A DNA stretch of 64,000 nt. It comes from Lentiprolixibacter aurantiacus. Its GTDB lineage: Bacteria > Bacteroidota > Bacteroidia > Flavobacteriales > Flavobacteriaceae. A model generated the notes under the pieces. The model saw only the letters and a list, made by a program, of their open reading frames with translations. It did not search any database and was not told where the DNA came from. Numbering within the stretch: the stretch's first letter is position 1; every line of letters begins with the position of its first letter. The stretch is taken from contig NZ_JAPFQP010000001.1 in assembly GCF_026241225.1 (NCBI RefSeq), forward strand, positions 930,001 through 994,000, in the 5' to 3' direction. Made by a program: the position numbers and the translations under genes. Positions 42,073 to 51,575 of the stretch are shown here, one piece after another.

Positions 42073-45000
42073 CTATTCTTCCAGGATAATGGCAGGTAAG
42101 CCCAAAGCTAAATACATCTGGTTATAGGCTTTCATTTCGTCCTGTATGATTTTATTCTTTTCCATACGGAATCCGGACCATTGGTTGAGCAGGTCTTTCA
42201 AGCGTTCCTTAGCGCCCATCGTTACCCTGGGTTCTGCTTTATCCACGTAGTCCTTAAGATGCATCAACTGGGCGTTCAACTGGTTATTAAAGTTGATCAC
42301 GTCCTGGAACGTCTTCTGCTTTGGCTGGATGAGGTTTTCCTCCCATTTACCCACTCTTTCTGCAATGGCTTTGCCTTTCTCCAGGAGTTCTTCGGCACTT
42401 TTATTGTCTTTTAAGAGTTTGGCATAGTGCTCAACCTGTTTTTTGGCTGATCGCATCTGATTGACTGATTCGTGGATTTCCCGAATAGTATTCTCAATCT
42501 GCTCCAGGAATTCCTGCTGCTCCTGAAACTCGGCTGCTGAGGCATTTACCTTTGGATTGGGCAGGACAACGGCAGTGGTCTCTGATGTTTGTTCGCCCAT
42601 GGATAGCCGCAATCGATAGGTTCCGGGCCCTACATGCGCACCCCGGTAATCCCCGTAAACAAAAACATTATCTACCGCTGGAAGGGCTTCCCTGGTAAAG
42701 TCCCAGGTAAACCGATTGAACCCTTTTTTGGCAGGCAGTATTTCTGGTCTGGGCGGACCTCCGGGCCATGTCCTGAAATCCTCGGGTTTCTTGCTGCTAT
42801 ATTTTTTAAGGAGCTTCTGGCCCTTGAAGACTTCCAGAGTGAGTTCCAGGGAATCTGCCTTTTCAGACAGGTAATAATCCACGGTTACCCCGGATTTCGG
42901 ATTTTGTCCGAGACCAGGAACTGGCCGGTCTGTGCTTCCGCCCACTATCAGGTGCCTGTCTTTGGGTTTGAACAGGGTAATTCCCTGTGGGTTTGCCGGA
43001 TAATTCTGCAGGGCCGATAAGTCGTCCAGAATCCAGAAGGAACGTCCAGCGGTCGCAGCTACCAGATCATTCTGTCGAATGGTGAGGTCATTGATGGGTA
43101 CAACCGGCATATTCAATTGAAACGCTTGCCAGTTTCGGCCATCATCAAAGGATATGAACAGTCCTGTTTCCGTTCCTGCATAGAGCAATCCTTTTCTCAC
43201 AGGATCTTCCCTGACCATCCTGACAAAAGTGTGTTCCCCTTCAATGCCGTTTGTTATGGATGACCACGATTGCCCGTAATCCGTGGTTTTAAAGATATAG
43301 GGTTTCAGGTCCATAAACTTATATCGCATCACAACCACGTAGGCAGTTCCGGGATCATGAGGGGAAACCTCTATGCTGTTTATAATGCTCTCGGGAAGGT
43401 TGGGAGGTGTTACATCCATCCAGTTTTCACCTCCATCCCGGGTGAGGTGTACAAGCCCGTCATCACTTCCGGCCCAGAGCACTCCTTCTTTATGTGGTGA
43501 TTCTACCAGGGCCATGAGGGTGTTGTAGTTTTCCCCACCTGCAGCCTCATTGGTATAGGGACCTCCTCCGGGTCCCTGCTTGCTCTTTTCATTTCGCGTA
43601 AGATCAGGACTTACTACATCCCAGCTATGCCCGCCATCCCTGGTGCGAAATACAACATTCCCGGCATGGTAGATGGTGTTGCGGTCATGGGGAGAACTGA
43701 TGATAGGCGCATTCCAGTTATACCGGAATTTGAAATCTTCCGGGGCGATACTCAATCCAAGTTCCGGGTATTCCTTTATGCTTTTGCCCTCATTGGAGGC
43801 CTTTACCCATTTTTCAATTATTCCCTGATAGCACCCCCCAAAAACAACCTCAGGATTATCCGGATCAAAAGCCAGGAAGGCGCTTTCGCACCCGGCTACC
43901 GAATACCAGTCCTTCCAGTCAATACCGGCATCATTGGTCCTGCTGGCAATGGCAATTGCGGAATTGTCCTGCTGCCCGCCATAGACATTATAAGGAACAA
44001 GGTTATCCGTTATAACGCGGTAGAACTGTGCGGTGGGCTGGTTCTGCTGACTACTCCAGCTCCTGCCCCCATTGTTGGAAATGTTTGCTCCCCCGTCATT
44101 GGAATTGATCATTTTCGAATTGTCATGGGGATGGATCCACAAATGGTGGTTATCTCCGTGTGGAGTGGGTACCGGGGCAAAAGTTTTTCCGCCATCAATG
44201 GATTTTGTTACAGGTGCATTGAGCACGTAGACGATATTTTCATTCTGAGGATCGGCAAAGATCTCCATGTAGTACCAGGATCGTGCGATATTGATTCGGT
44301 CCTTGTTAACCTGTGTCCATTTTTTGCCGGCATCATCAGAACGGTAAACCCCACCTTTGGTGCCTTCGGCTTCAATCACTGCAAACACGCGTTCAGGATT
44401 TGCGCGCGAAACCGATATTCCTGCCTTCCCGAACTCTTTCGGAAGGCCTTCTTTCATTTGTTCCCAGGTATCCCCTCCATCGGTTGATTTGTACAAACCG
44501 GATTTTTCTCCGCCAGATTCCATGGTCCAGGGGTATCTCCGGTGCTGCCACATGGCCGCGTACAGTATCAGGGGGTTTTTCATGTCCATAGAAAGGGAAG
44601 AAGCACCAGTATTAGCATTCAGATACAGTACTTTTTCCCAGCTTTTTCCTCCATCTTTTGATCGATAGATGCCCCTGTCTTCGGACGGGCCGTACTGAGC
44701 ACCCTGGGCAGCAACAAAAACTATGTTGGGATTGGAAGGGTGAATGATTACATCCGATATATGCCGTGTATAATCCAGGCCCATATGATCCCAGGTTTTT
44801 CCTGCATCAGTAGATTTATAGACCCCATCTCCCATTGAGGTCATTACGCCCCGTGCGGCGTGTTCGCCCATCCCGGCGAACACAATATTCGGATTGCTTT
44901 CTGAAGCGGCCAGTGCCCCCACCGTACCTGTTTTTAAAAAACCATCGGATACATTTTTCCAGCTGATCCCATCATCGGTTGTTTTCCAGATTCCCCCTCC

Positions 45001-45222
45001 GGTACTTCCCATGTAATAGGTCATGGGTTGCCCTACAACCCCTGTAGAGGTTACACTCCTCCCTCCGCGGAAAGGACCTATATTCCGCCATTTGAGGTTG
45101 TGGAAAAGGGAATCGTGAATGCGTATAGAAGCTTCCTGATTTGATTTTCTTTTTCTTCTTTGGGCCTCTCCGTTTATGGGTAGGAATGTAGCTGCTACAA
45201 GCAGCAGGATAAGTGCTCTCAT
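42073..45222 (-). CDS. Giant secreted Asp-box (BNR/sortilin-like) propeller protein, second paralogue
   Basis: I start this at the ATG at 45222 (1049 residues), which gives the signal peptide MRALILLLVAATFLPINGEA; the frame is open further upstream but lacks a signal. The protein parallels the one at 25373-28648: a KWRNIGPFRGGR opening, Asp boxes such as KTTDDGISW, KSTDAGKTW, RSKDGGKSW, KSTDGGDTW, RSDDAGKKW and RTRDGGHSW, an immunoglobulin-like region (GPGTYRLRLS) and a helical C-terminal tail. The role is unknown. It lies 46 bases downstream of an M28 peptidase gene, and the pair is probably an operon. Confidence 0.88.
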   Translation of the reverse strand: MRALILLLVAATFLPINGEAQRRKRKSNQEASIRIHDSLFHNLKWRNIGPFRGGRSVTSTGVVGQPMTYYMGSTGGGIWKTTDDGISWKNVSDGFLKTGTVGALAASESNPNIVFAGMGEHAARGVMTSMGDGVYKSTDAGKTWDHMGLDYTRHISDVIIHPSNPNIVFVAAQGAQYGPSEDRGIYRSKDGGKSWEKVLYLNANTGASSLSMDMKNPLILYAAMWQHRRYPWTMESGGEKSGLYKSTDGGDTWEQMKEGLPKEFGKAGISVSRANPERVFAVIEAEGTKGGVYRSDDAGKKWTQVNKDRINIARSWYYMEIFADPQNENIVYVLNAPVTKSIDGGKTFAPVPTPHGDNHHLWIHPHDNSKMINSNDGGANISNNGGRSWSSQQNQPTAQFYRVITDNLVPYNVYGGQQDNSAIAIASRTNDAGIDWKDWYSVAGCESAFLAFDPDNPEVVFGGCYQGIIEKWVKASNEGKSIKEYPELGLSIAPEDFKFRYNWNAPIISSPHDRNTIYHAGNVVFRTRDGGHSWDVVSPDLTRNEKSKQGPGGGPYTNEAAGGENYNTLMALVESPHKEGVLWAGSDDGLVHLTRDGGENWMDVTPPNLPESIINSIEVSPHDPGTAYVVVMRYKFMDLKPYIFKTTDYGQSWSSITNGIEGEHTFVRMVREDPVRKGLLYAGTETGLFISFDDGRNWQAFQLNMPVVPINDLTIRQNDLVAATAGRSFWILDDLSALQNYPANPQGITLFKPKDRHLIVGGSTDRPVPGLGQNPKSGVTVDYYLSEKADSLELTLEVFKGQKLLKKYSSKKPEDFRTWPGGPPRPEILPAKKGFNRFTWDFTREALPAVDNVFVYGDYRGAHVGPGTYRLRLSMGEQTSETTAVVLPNPKVNASAAEFQEQQEFLEQIENTIREIHESVNQMRSAKKQVEHYAKLLKDNKSAEELLEKGKAIAERVGKWEENLIQPKQKTFQDVINFNNQLNAQLMHLKDYVDKAEPRVTMGAKERLKDLLNQWSGFRMEKNKIIQDEMKAYNQMYLALGLPAIILEE

Positions 45223-45268
45223 GGTTATACAGGTTGGTAATTTAATTCTAACAATTTCCGACAGGCTA

Positions 45269-46816
45269 TTACTGGCCCCCATTGCGATTAGGTGATCTGG
45301 GCGATGGCCATTCGCGCTGTTGTCCCGTTCTGGGATTAACAGGTAACACAGCCCTCTCCCTTGAAGTCCTTTCCGGATCTTCACTGGCCATATAGGTCAG
45401 GATAGCTGTAAGCAGGGCATTATTGCGAACATCGTCGAAAACAATCTTGTCATAGGTGTCCAGGTTGGTATGCCAGGTATAATTCCAGTAGCTCCAGCTC
45501 AATGAACTCAGCGAAAAAGCCGGTGCCCCTTTGGCAACAAAGGAGGCATAGTCCGATCCACCTCTGCCGGGGCTACCGGGAAAAGTGGTTTCAATATGCT
45601 TTGTAATAGTGTCCGGAACAGCTGCCAGCCAGCGCCCGAGATAATCATATGCATGAAGAAACCCCTGACCTGAAATTTGTACCACCCTTCCGGTGCCATT
45701 ATCCTGGTTAAAAAGGGCCTGAAGGCCTTTCACTACTTCTTCCCTGTCTTCCACAAATGCCCGGGAACCGTTTAATCCCTGTTCCTCACTTCCCCATAGG
45801 CCCACAATGATAGTGCGTTTTGGGTTTGGGTAGACCTTCTTTAGGATACGTGCCGCTTCCATCATGGTTATGGTGCCGGTACCGTTGTCTGTGGCGCCGG
45901 TCCCTCCATCCCAGGAATCGAAATGTGCGGAAAGCACAATATATTCATCAGGTAATTCCTTGCCGGGGATAGTGGCGATTGTATTGAAAGTAGGCACCCT
46001 TCCGAGTTCTTTAGATTCTGCAACAACACGCAGTTTAGGTTTGTCTCCGTTTACAGCCATACGATACAGCATGCCGTAATCTTCCAGAGAAAGGTCAATA
46101 ACGGGGATGTTTTTGGTATTGGCACCGAATATTTTATTTGCCCCGAAGGCCCTGGACCATCTGGATTGGAGAATCCCTGCTGCCCCTGCTTCTTCCAATG
46201 CCTGGTTAAGGGTGCGGGAATTGTAGCCGGTATTCCTGATGTTCTGGCGCCATGCCTGCGTTTGTTCCTCACGTTCTTTTTTCATTTTTTCGAAGGAAGT
46301 CTCCGTAGCAAATTCTTCCCAGTTATAATCTGGTCTGCCCGTAGGTTGAGGCATGGAAATGCATACCCATTTTCCTTTAATGCCGGTTAGCCATTCCGCA
46401 AATGCATCTGCATCGGCAACCGTTGGAAGTGTAACTATATTGGCAGTTATTCCTCCGGGCGGAGTACCCGGGCTCCAAGCGAGCTGACGGCCGTGGAGGG
46501 ACACCACCCGCGGTGAGATAAGATCAATATGGCAGATACCCCGCTCCCATCCACGCCAGGTACCCCATTCTTCGTTTTTCGCTTTAATACCCCATTCCGA
46601 GAAGGTATCCACAGCCCAGTCATGAGCCTTTTTCATTTGTGGTGTGCCTACCAGACGGGGACCCACAACATCCATGAGTTCATGGGCAAGGGATTCCAAA
46701 TGAGAATTTTCATAGGCCTCTTTTTCCATTTCAGAGACAACAGATTGCACGGTTTGTGCCTGTACGGCAGTAAAAAGGATGATCGTGCCGATAAAGGAAA
46801 GCATTAGCTTTTTCAT
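45269..46816 (-). CDS. Secreted M28 family metallopeptidase
   Basis: With the ATG at 46816 the protein has 515 residues and a signal peptide (MKKLMLSFIGTIILFTAVQAQ). A PA-like insert (about 120-260) precedes the zinc peptidase core. Ligand motifs are H and D in SAHFDSWDGGTGATDNGTG, E-E in WGSEEQGLNGS, D in FNQDNGTG and H in WHTNLDTYDK, the complete M28 set. Such enzymes are aminopeptidases or carboxypeptidases acting outside the cytoplasm. The tail is basic and low in complexity (REWPSPRSPNRNGGQ). It is followed by the giant Asp-box gene. Confidence 0.93.
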   Translation of the reverse strand: MKKLMLSFIGTIILFTAVQAQTVQSVVSEMEKEAYENSHLESLAHELMDVVGPRLVGTPQMKKAHDWAVDTFSEWGIKAKNEEWGTWRGWERGICHIDLISPRVVSLHGRQLAWSPGTPPGGITANIVTLPTVADADAFAEWLTGIKGKWVCISMPQPTGRPDYNWEEFATETSFEKMKKEREEQTQAWRQNIRNTGYNSRTLNQALEEAGAAGILQSRWSRAFGANKIFGANTKNIPVIDLSLEDYGMLYRMAVNGDKPKLRVVAESKELGRVPTFNTIATIPGKELPDEYIVLSAHFDSWDGGTGATDNGTGTITMMEAARILKKVYPNPKRTIIVGLWGSEEQGLNGSRAFVEDREEVVKGLQALFNQDNGTGRVVQISGQGFLHAYDYLGRWLAAVPDTITKHIETTFPGSPGRGGSDYASFVAKGAPAFSLSSLSWSYWNYTWHTNLDTYDKIVFDDVRNNALLTAILTYMASEDPERTSRERAVLPVNPRTGQQREWPSPRSPNRNGGQ

Positions 46817-46942
46817 TGAGTTACATAGTTTTTTGAAGTGACCTAAGATAAGAATAAATAGGAATCCATGCCTTACCATCTTTCCCGCGTTGAATTGTAT
46901 GCAAATGAATACAAATGTTTACAAACGAAAATAAATAATTCC

Positions 46943-46986
46943 CTGACAGCTGTTTGCACTGCCGGGCTTTATGTTTGCCCTGTCAG
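46943..46986. promoter_or_regulatory. Inverted repeat around the ssb promoter
   Basis: CTGACAG (46943-46949) and its complement CTGTCAG (46980-46986) bracket a TATGTTTG -7 box (46970-46977). They could be an operator or a hairpin in the leader. Confidence 0.4.
46970..46977 (+). promoter_or_regulatory. -7 promoter box of the SSB gene
   Basis: TATGTTTG matches TAnnTTTG; a TTTG lies 13 bases upstream, closer than usual. The leader to the ATG at 47032 would be about 48 bases. Confidence 0.5.
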
Positions 46987-47031
46987 TTAGGTAACTGATG
47001 GTATTAACTGTTTAACCTTAAATTAAAAATT

Positions 47032-47364
47032 ATGAATGCACTTAGAAACAAAGTACAGTTGATTGGACACCTAGGTCAGGACCCTGAAATCATCAATCTG
47101 GACAGTGGTAAAAAGCTGGCCAAATTCTCTTTGGCTACCAATGAAATCTATCGCAATGAGCAGGGTGAGAAGACTACGGAAACCCAGTGGCACAACGTTG
47201 TAGCCTGGGGGAAGACTGCTGATATTATTGAGCAATACCTGGTAAAAGGAAACGAAGTGGCCATAGAGGGGAAATTAACCCATCGGAGTTATGAATCTAA
47301 AGAGGGTGACAAGCGCTATATCACTGAAGTGCGTTGTAACGAATTGCTGATGCTGGGCAAATAA
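47032..47364 (+). CDS. ssb: Single-stranded DNA-binding protein, short form without acidic tail
   Basis: The 110-residue protein is an OB-fold SSB from end to end: NKVQLIGHLGQDPEI, KLAKFSLATNEIYRNEQGEKTTETQWHNVVAWGKTADIIEQYLVKGNEVAIEGKLTHRSYE. It stops at NELLMLGK. The glycine-rich linker and acidic D-D-x-P-F tip that recruit repair and replication partners are missing, and a strong terminator follows the stop, so this is a natural end and not a frameshift. It is probably a second SSB used in competence, recombination or an accessory role, with a full-length SSB elsewhere. Confidence 0.93.
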   Translation: MNALRNKVQLIGHLGQDPEIINLDSGKKLAKFSLATNEIYRNEQGEKTTETQWHNVVAWGKTADIIEQYLVKGNEVAIEGKLTHRSYESKEGDKRYITEVRCNELLMLGK

Positions 47365-47367
47365 TAG

Positions 47368-47397
47368 AAAAGCCCCCGATTTTCAGCGGGGGCTTTT
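47368..47397. terminator. Intrinsic terminator after ssb
   Basis: AAAAGCCCCCG, an 8-base loop, then CGGGGGCTTTT. It is a strong GC stem 4 bases after the stop and can also serve the gene on the opposite strand. Confidence 0.88.
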
Positions 47398-47428
47398 CAT
47401 ATACAGATTATCTAATCTAAAATAAACA

Positions 47429-47617
47429 CTAAGCAACTTTCTTAAGTAAATCGTAGCAGGGACAACGACCGCATCGTTTTTTCTCTCCTTTTCTGTATTT
47501 CTTACAACATTTGCTCTTTACATTCTGGTTTAAAAGGTTTTTCAGGTTTTTTGGTTTCAGGCCTCCTGTGATCGCCTGCAACTCTTTGTATTCCTTATTT
47601 TCCTTTTTTTTACCCAT
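47429..47617 (-). CDS. Small Cys-rich basic protein
   Basis: The ATG at 47617 gives 62 residues (MGKKKENKEYKELQAITGG). An upstream in-frame ATG at 47641 overlaps the -7 box and is rejected. The C-terminal third is rich in cysteine and lysine (CCKKYRKGEKKRCGRCPCYD), with spacing C-C-x8-C-x2-C-x-C that could hold a zinc ion. It is probably a nucleic-acid-associated or metal-binding small protein, which is inference. No family name is assigned. Confidence 0.65.
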   Translation of the reverse strand: MGKKKENKEYKELQAITGGLKPKNLKNLLNQNVKSKCCKKYRKGEKKRCGRCPCYDLLKKVA

Positions 47618-47638
47618 GTTGTACCCACATCGATACAA

Positions 47639-47646
47639 CAAATATA
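47639..47646 (-). promoter_or_regulatory. -7 promoter box of the Cys-rich protein gene
   Basis: The minus strand reads TATATTTG. The transcript would start near 47633, 16 bases before the ATG at 47617. Confidence 0.55.
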
Positions 47647-47682
47647 ATTATTTTAATTTATTCTAAATAAGAATTATTAAAA

Positions 47683-48201
47683 TTATTCTGCGGTACCGGA
47701 AGCGGCGCTTTCCACAGTAATCATTTGCACATCCCTGTCGAAAAGATACAAGCCACCTTTATCGTTTCCAATCAGGTTTATTTTATCCAGGATGGTCCTG
47801 GCTAAAGCTTCTTCCTCTATCTGTTCTGCCACATACCACTGCAAGAAATTGTGTGTGGCGTAGTCCTTCTCTTCGAGGGATACATGCACCAGTTCATTGA
47901 TACTTTTAGAAACGAAAATTTCATGGTCGTACAATTTCTGGAACATCTTCTGGAAGGTGCCAAATTCCGTTTCTGGAGCAGACAGGTCAGTTATATGAGC
48001 ATGTCCTCCGCGCTCATTTACGTATTTGATAAGCTTTAGCATATGCATGCGTTCCTCGTCTGAGTGTTTGTACATAAACTGGGCAATTCCTTCCAGGCCT
48101 TTTACTTCGGCCCAGCAAGCCATGGATAAATATACCTGTGAAGATTCAGCTTCCACCCTAATTTGTTGGTTGAGGGCAGCCTCCATATTTTTTGTAAGCA
48201 T
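47683..48201 (-). CDS. ftnA: Ferritin
   Basis: The 172-residue four-helix protein carries ferroxidase-centre ligands in VEAESSQVYLSMACW, the H-x-x-E-E-R motif HSDEERMHM and the last helix AEQIEEEALARTIL. It matches bacterial non-haem ferritins in length and order, with no haem-ligand methionine of bacterioferritin evident. It oxidises and stores iron in a 24-mer shell. A consensus -7 box lies upstream, giving a short leader. The last residues (ESAASGTAE) form a disordered tail. Confidence 0.95.
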   Translation of the reverse strand: MLTKNMEAALNQQIRVEAESSQVYLSMACWAEVKGLEGIAQFMYKHSDEERMHMLKLIKYVNERGGHAHITDLSAPETEFGTFQKMFQKLYDHEIFVSKSINELVHVSLEEKDYATHNFLQWYVAEQIEEEALARTILDKINLIGNDKGGLYLFDRDVQMITVESAASGTAE

Positions 48202-48218
48202 AGTCTTTGAGTTTTTAT

Positions 48219-48226
48219 CAAATTTA
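48219..48226 (-). promoter_or_regulatory. -7 promoter box of the ferritin gene
   Basis: The minus strand reads TAAATTTG, matching TAnnTTTG, 18 bases upstream of the ATG at 48201. Confidence 0.6.
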
Positions 48227-48320
48227 CGAATTCTTTATGGCCTAATTAAATGCTGGCAAACAAGATTTATGCTTTTCACTTAATTGAACCTTCCAGGATC
48301 AACTTGTAGATAGTTTAAGG

Positions 48321-49223
48321 TTAGAAATAAATCGCCTGAACCAGCCTGAAAGTATTGGCATGCGCCTGTACTATGGTCTTTATATCTGGAGAATAACCCC
48401 CGCCCATACTGCACTGTACGGGGATGTTATGATTTTGGCACATTTCCAGAACCATCTGATCGCGACGCCGGCACCCTTCTAAAGAGAGGGAAAGTGTGCC
48501 CAGTTTGTCCGAGGCCAGTATATCTACCCCACAGAGATAGAATATAAAGTCCGGATTTACTTTTTTCAGCAGATGATCCAGAAGACCCTCCAGCATACCC
48601 AGGTATTCCTTATCCTCAGTGCCCGGACTCAGCGCAATGTCTATATCAGAAATCTCCTTTTTGAAGGGATAATTTTTAGTTCCGTGGACCGAACAGGTAA
48701 AAACGGAGGGATCGTCCTGGAAAATTTCAGCGGTGCCATTACCCTGGTGTACATCCAGGTCCAGTATCAGTACTTTTTTGGCCAGTCCTTCATTTATAAG
48801 ATACCGGGCACCTATGGCCTGATCATTCAGCATGCAGAACGCTTCACCCCTATTGCTATATGCATGGTGCGTACCCCCTGCAATATTCATGGCTACGCCG
48901 TTTTGAATCGCGAAATGACACCCCTTTAGAGTACCATCGGCAATTATGCGCTCCCGGGCCACCAATTCTTCACTTAAGGGAAAACCAATTTTGCGCGCTT
49001 CCCTTGGGGGTATTTTGAGGTTGATCAGGTCGTAAAAATATTCCGGATCGTGTACGGCAACAATATGCTTATCATTGGGTATTTCAGGCTCAAAAAAGTT
49101 TTCTGGTGTACAGGTTCCTTCATGGAGCAGCTGCTCTGGAAGGAGTTCGTACTTGAGCATGGGGAAGCGGTGTCCCTCGGGCAACGGATGTTTATAAATG
49201 GGGTGGTAGGCTATCTTTAGCAT
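48321..49223 (-). CDS. Histone-deacetylase superfamily protein
   Basis: From the ATG at 49223 the protein has 300 residues beginning MLKIAYHPIYKHPLPEGHRF; an ATG at 49235 is also possible. The arginase/deacetylase fold is clear: GGTHHAYSNRGEAFCMLND with the active-site histidine pair, LILDLDVHQGNGTAEIF with zinc ligands D and H, YLCGVDILASDKLGTLSLS with the third ligand D, and the GGGYSP tyrosine near the end. Bacterial members remove acyl groups from polyamines, acetoin-related products or proteins. The substrate is unknown. It sits alone between ferritin and metG. Confidence 0.92.
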   Translation of the reverse strand: MLKIAYHPIYKHPLPEGHRFPMLKYELLPEQLLHEGTCTPENFFEPEIPNDKHIVAVHDPEYFYDLINLKIPPREARKIGFPLSEELVARERIIADGTLKGCHFAIQNGVAMNIAGGTHHAYSNRGEAFCMLNDQAIGARYLINEGLAKKVLILDLDVHQGNGTAEIFQDDPSVFTCSVHGTKNYPFKKEISDIDIALSPGTEDKEYLGMLEGLLDHLLKKVNPDFIFYLCGVDILASDKLGTLSLSLEGCRRRDQMVLEMCQNHNIPVQCSMGGGYSPDIKTIVQAHANTFRLVQAIYF

Positions 49224-49364
49224 GAATTTATCCATAAGGACTTATCTGGGCCAGCGCTATAGCCTTAAAGTACAGGGCAAAGGCACAAAAAATCCTTTTC
49301 ATTGTAAAAGTTTACTAAAACATAGGAAATGAAAATGTGAATAAAGGTAATGCAACCTTGTCCC

Positions 49365-51440
49365 TTAACTGATTACCGAGCCATTGTTTACAGAAGGTTC
49401 GTCGGGATTTAAGAACACCAGATTGCCCTCGGCATTTTCAGTCATCAGAATCATTCCCTGACTTTCTACGCCCCGGAGTGGCCTTGGGGCCAGGTTTACC
49501 AGTACAGTGACTTTTTTGCCAATGATATCTTCAGCTTCGAAATCTTCTGCAATCCCTGAAACAATTGTTCTTGTATCCAATCCCGTATCTACTTTCAGGA
49601 CCATTAATTTCTTGGTTTTTGGCATTTTGGAAGCCTCAAGAATGGTTCCTACGCGCATGTCCATTTTACTGAAATCCTCAAAACTTATGGTTTCTTTCTG
49701 GTCCATGATATCATTATTGGTTTTTTCGTTTGCCTTTTTGGTGGCTTCGAGCTTATCTAACTGCTTTTGAATCTCCTTGTCTTCTATTTTACGGAAAAGC
49801 AAGCTGGCTTTATTAAGCTGCTTGCCTGGTTCAAGCAGGGTTTCTCTGGATTGAACAGTTGTCCAGCCTAAGTCCCTGTCTTCTTCCAGGGCAAGTATTT
49901 TCCTTAGCCTGGCAGCTGTAAAAGGGAGGAAAGGTTCGCTGAGAACGCCCAGGGCGGCTGCAACCTGCAGTCCTATGTAGATTATGGATTTTACCCTTTC
50001 CGGATCTTCCTTGATTACTTTCCAGGGTTCTTCATCGGCCAGGTATTTATTCCCCAGCCGGGCCAAATTCATAAGTTCCTGACTGCCTTCCCGGAAACGG
50101 TAACGCTCAAGTGAGTCAGCAAGGACTTGTGGGAATTTCTTTATTTCGGCAAGAACCCGAAGGTCTTCTTCATTGAGGCCGGAATGCTGTGGAACCTGCC
50201 CATCGAAATACTTATGCGTCAGCACTACCACACGATTTATGAAATTACCGAAGATGGCTACCAGTTCGCTGTTGTTCCTGGCCTGAAAATCTTTCCAGGT
50301 AAAGTCATTATCCTTGGTTTCAGGTGCGTTGGCGGTTAGTGTGTAACGCAATACGTCCTGCATGTCCGGAAATTCCTGGAGGTATTCATGTAGCCAGACA
50401 GCCCAATTTTTGGAAGTGGAAAGTTTCTGCCCCTCCAGATTCAGGAATTCGTTTGCGGGAACATTTTCAGGAAGCACATAATCCCCATGTGCTTTGAGCA
50501 TGCTCGGAAAAATAATACAGTGAAAAACAATATTATCTTTCCCTATAAAGTGAACCAACTTGGTGTCCGGGCTTTTCCAGTAGGGTTCCCAGTCCTTGCC
50601 TTCACGGGCAGCCCATTCCCTGGTAGAGGAAATGTATCCGATAGGGGCATCGAACCAGACGTATAGTACTTTCCCTTCTGCATTTTCAAGGGGTACGGGG
50701 ATTCCCCAATCCAGGTCCCTGGTCACTGCCCTCGGTTTCAGCCCCTCATCTATCCAGGATTTGCATTGTCCGTATACATTGGGTTTCCAATCCTTCTTAT
50801 GTCCCTCCAGGATCCATGTCCTGAGAAATTCTTCATATCTGTCCAGGGGGAGAAACCAGTGTTTGGTGTCTTTAAGGCTGGGTGCTGCGCCACTGAGCAC
50901 AGATTTTGGATTGATAAGGTCAGTAGCATTGAGGGACGAGCCACAGTTCTCACATTGGTCACCATAAGCTTCCTCATAACCACATTTCGGACAGGTTCCT
51001 GTAACAAACCTGTCGGCCAAAAACTGTCCCGCTTCCTCATCGTACAGCTGGGCGGTTGTTTCCTCAATAAAATCATTTTGTTTGTAGAGTTTCAGGAAAA
51101 AATCTGAAGCTGTTTCATGATGGATCTTAGCTGAGGTGCGGGAATAGTTGTCAAAAGATATCCCAAAATCCTGGAACGACTTTTTTATGATGCCGTGGTA
51201 TTTATCTATGAGTTCGCTAGGGGAGATCCCCTCCTTTTTCGCCTTCATAGGAATCGCCACACCGTGCTCATCACTGCCACACACATAAGCCACATCTTTG
51301 CCTATCCCTCTCAGGTAACGGGCATAAATATCTGCCGGCACATATACACCGGCCAAATGACCAATATGTATGGGGCCGTTGGTATAGGGAAGTGCTGCCG
51401 TAATGGTATATCTGGACGGGGATGTGCTGCTCTTGGACAT
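49365..51440 (-). CDS. metG: Methionyl-tRNA synthetase with C-terminal tRNA-binding domain
   Basis: Taken from the ATG at 51440 the protein has 691 residues; an in-frame ATG at 51461 overlaps the -7 box and is rejected. The HIGH motif is in [13 protein letters not shown] near residue 25, the four-cysteine zinc knuckle is [17 protein letters not shown], and KLSTSKNW is the KMSKS equivalent. After the anticodon-binding helices a linker ([16 protein letters not shown]) leads to an EMAP/Trbp111 OB domain ([18 protein letters not shown]), which helps dimerisation and tRNA binding. The enzyme charges tRNA-Met and is essential. Confidence 0.97.
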   Translation of the reverse strand: MSKSSTSPSRYTITAALPYTNGPIHIGHLAGVYVPADIYARYLRGIGKDVAYVCGSDEHGVAIPMKAKKEGISPSELIDKYHGIIKKSFQDFGISFDNYSRTSAKIHHETASDFFLKLYKQNDFIEETTAQLYDEEAGQFLADRFVTGTCPKCGYEEAYGDQCENCGSSLNATDLINPKSVLSGAAPSLKDTKHWFLPLDRYEEFLRTWILEGHKKDWKPNVYGQCKSWIDEGLKPRAVTRDLDWGIPVPLENAEGKVLYVWFDAPIGYISSTREWAAREGKDWEPYWKSPDTKLVHFIGKDNIVFHCIIFPSMLKAHGDYVLPENVPANEFLNLEGQKLSTSKNWAVWLHEYLQEFPDMQDVLRYTLTANAPETKDNDFTWKDFQARNNSELVAIFGNFINRVVVLTHKYFDGQVPQHSGLNEEDLRVLAEIKKFPQVLADSLERYRFREGSQELMNLARLGNKYLADEEPWKVIKEDPERVKSIIYIGLQVAAALGVLSEPFLPFTAARLRKILALEEDRDLGWTTVQSRETLLEPGKQLNKASLLFRKIEDKEIQKQLDKLEATKKANEKTNNDIMDQKETISFEDFSKMDMRVGTILEASKMPKTKKLMVLKVDTGLDTRTIVSGIAEDFEAEDIIGKKVTVLVNLAPRPLRGVESQGMILMTENAEGNLVFLNPDEPSVNNGSVIS

Positions 51441-51458
51441 TAACTCAAAGTTAAGGCA

Positions 51459-51466
51459 CAAAAATA
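51459..51466 (-). promoter_or_regulatory. -7 promoter box of metG
   Basis: The minus strand reads TATTTTTG, giving a leader of about 12 bases to the ATG at 51440. Confidence 0.55.
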
Positions 51467-51503
51467 ACCAATTTTAATCCCTTTAAGGAAAAGTGGAAAA
51501 AGA

Positions 51504-51556
51504 AAACCCTCAGGCCCGGATCCTTTTCAAAAAGGGGATTCCTAACATGAGGGTTT
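51504..51556. terminator. Long hairpin between the DUF1501 gene and metG
   Basis: AAACCCTCA (51504-51512) pairs with TGAGGGTTT (51548-51556), with further pairing inside (GGATCC/GGATTCC and the T/A tracts). It lies 19 bases past the DUF1501 stop and probably terminates that operon. It is upstream of the metG promoter, so it is not a metG leader. Confidence 0.65.
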
Positions 51557-51575
51557 GCCGAAGTAGCTGTTTTTA

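Noticed and set aside
43627-44487. 286-residue open frame on the plus strand
   Set aside because: It is entirely antisense to the giant Asp-box gene, whose repeats and signal peptide are unmistakable; the plus-strand product has no motif or start signals.
51504-51556. Hairpin considered as a riboswitch or T-box for metG
   Set aside because: The metG -7 box at 51459-51466 lies downstream of it, so it is not in the metG transcript from that promoter; a terminator for the DUF1501 operon is simpler.
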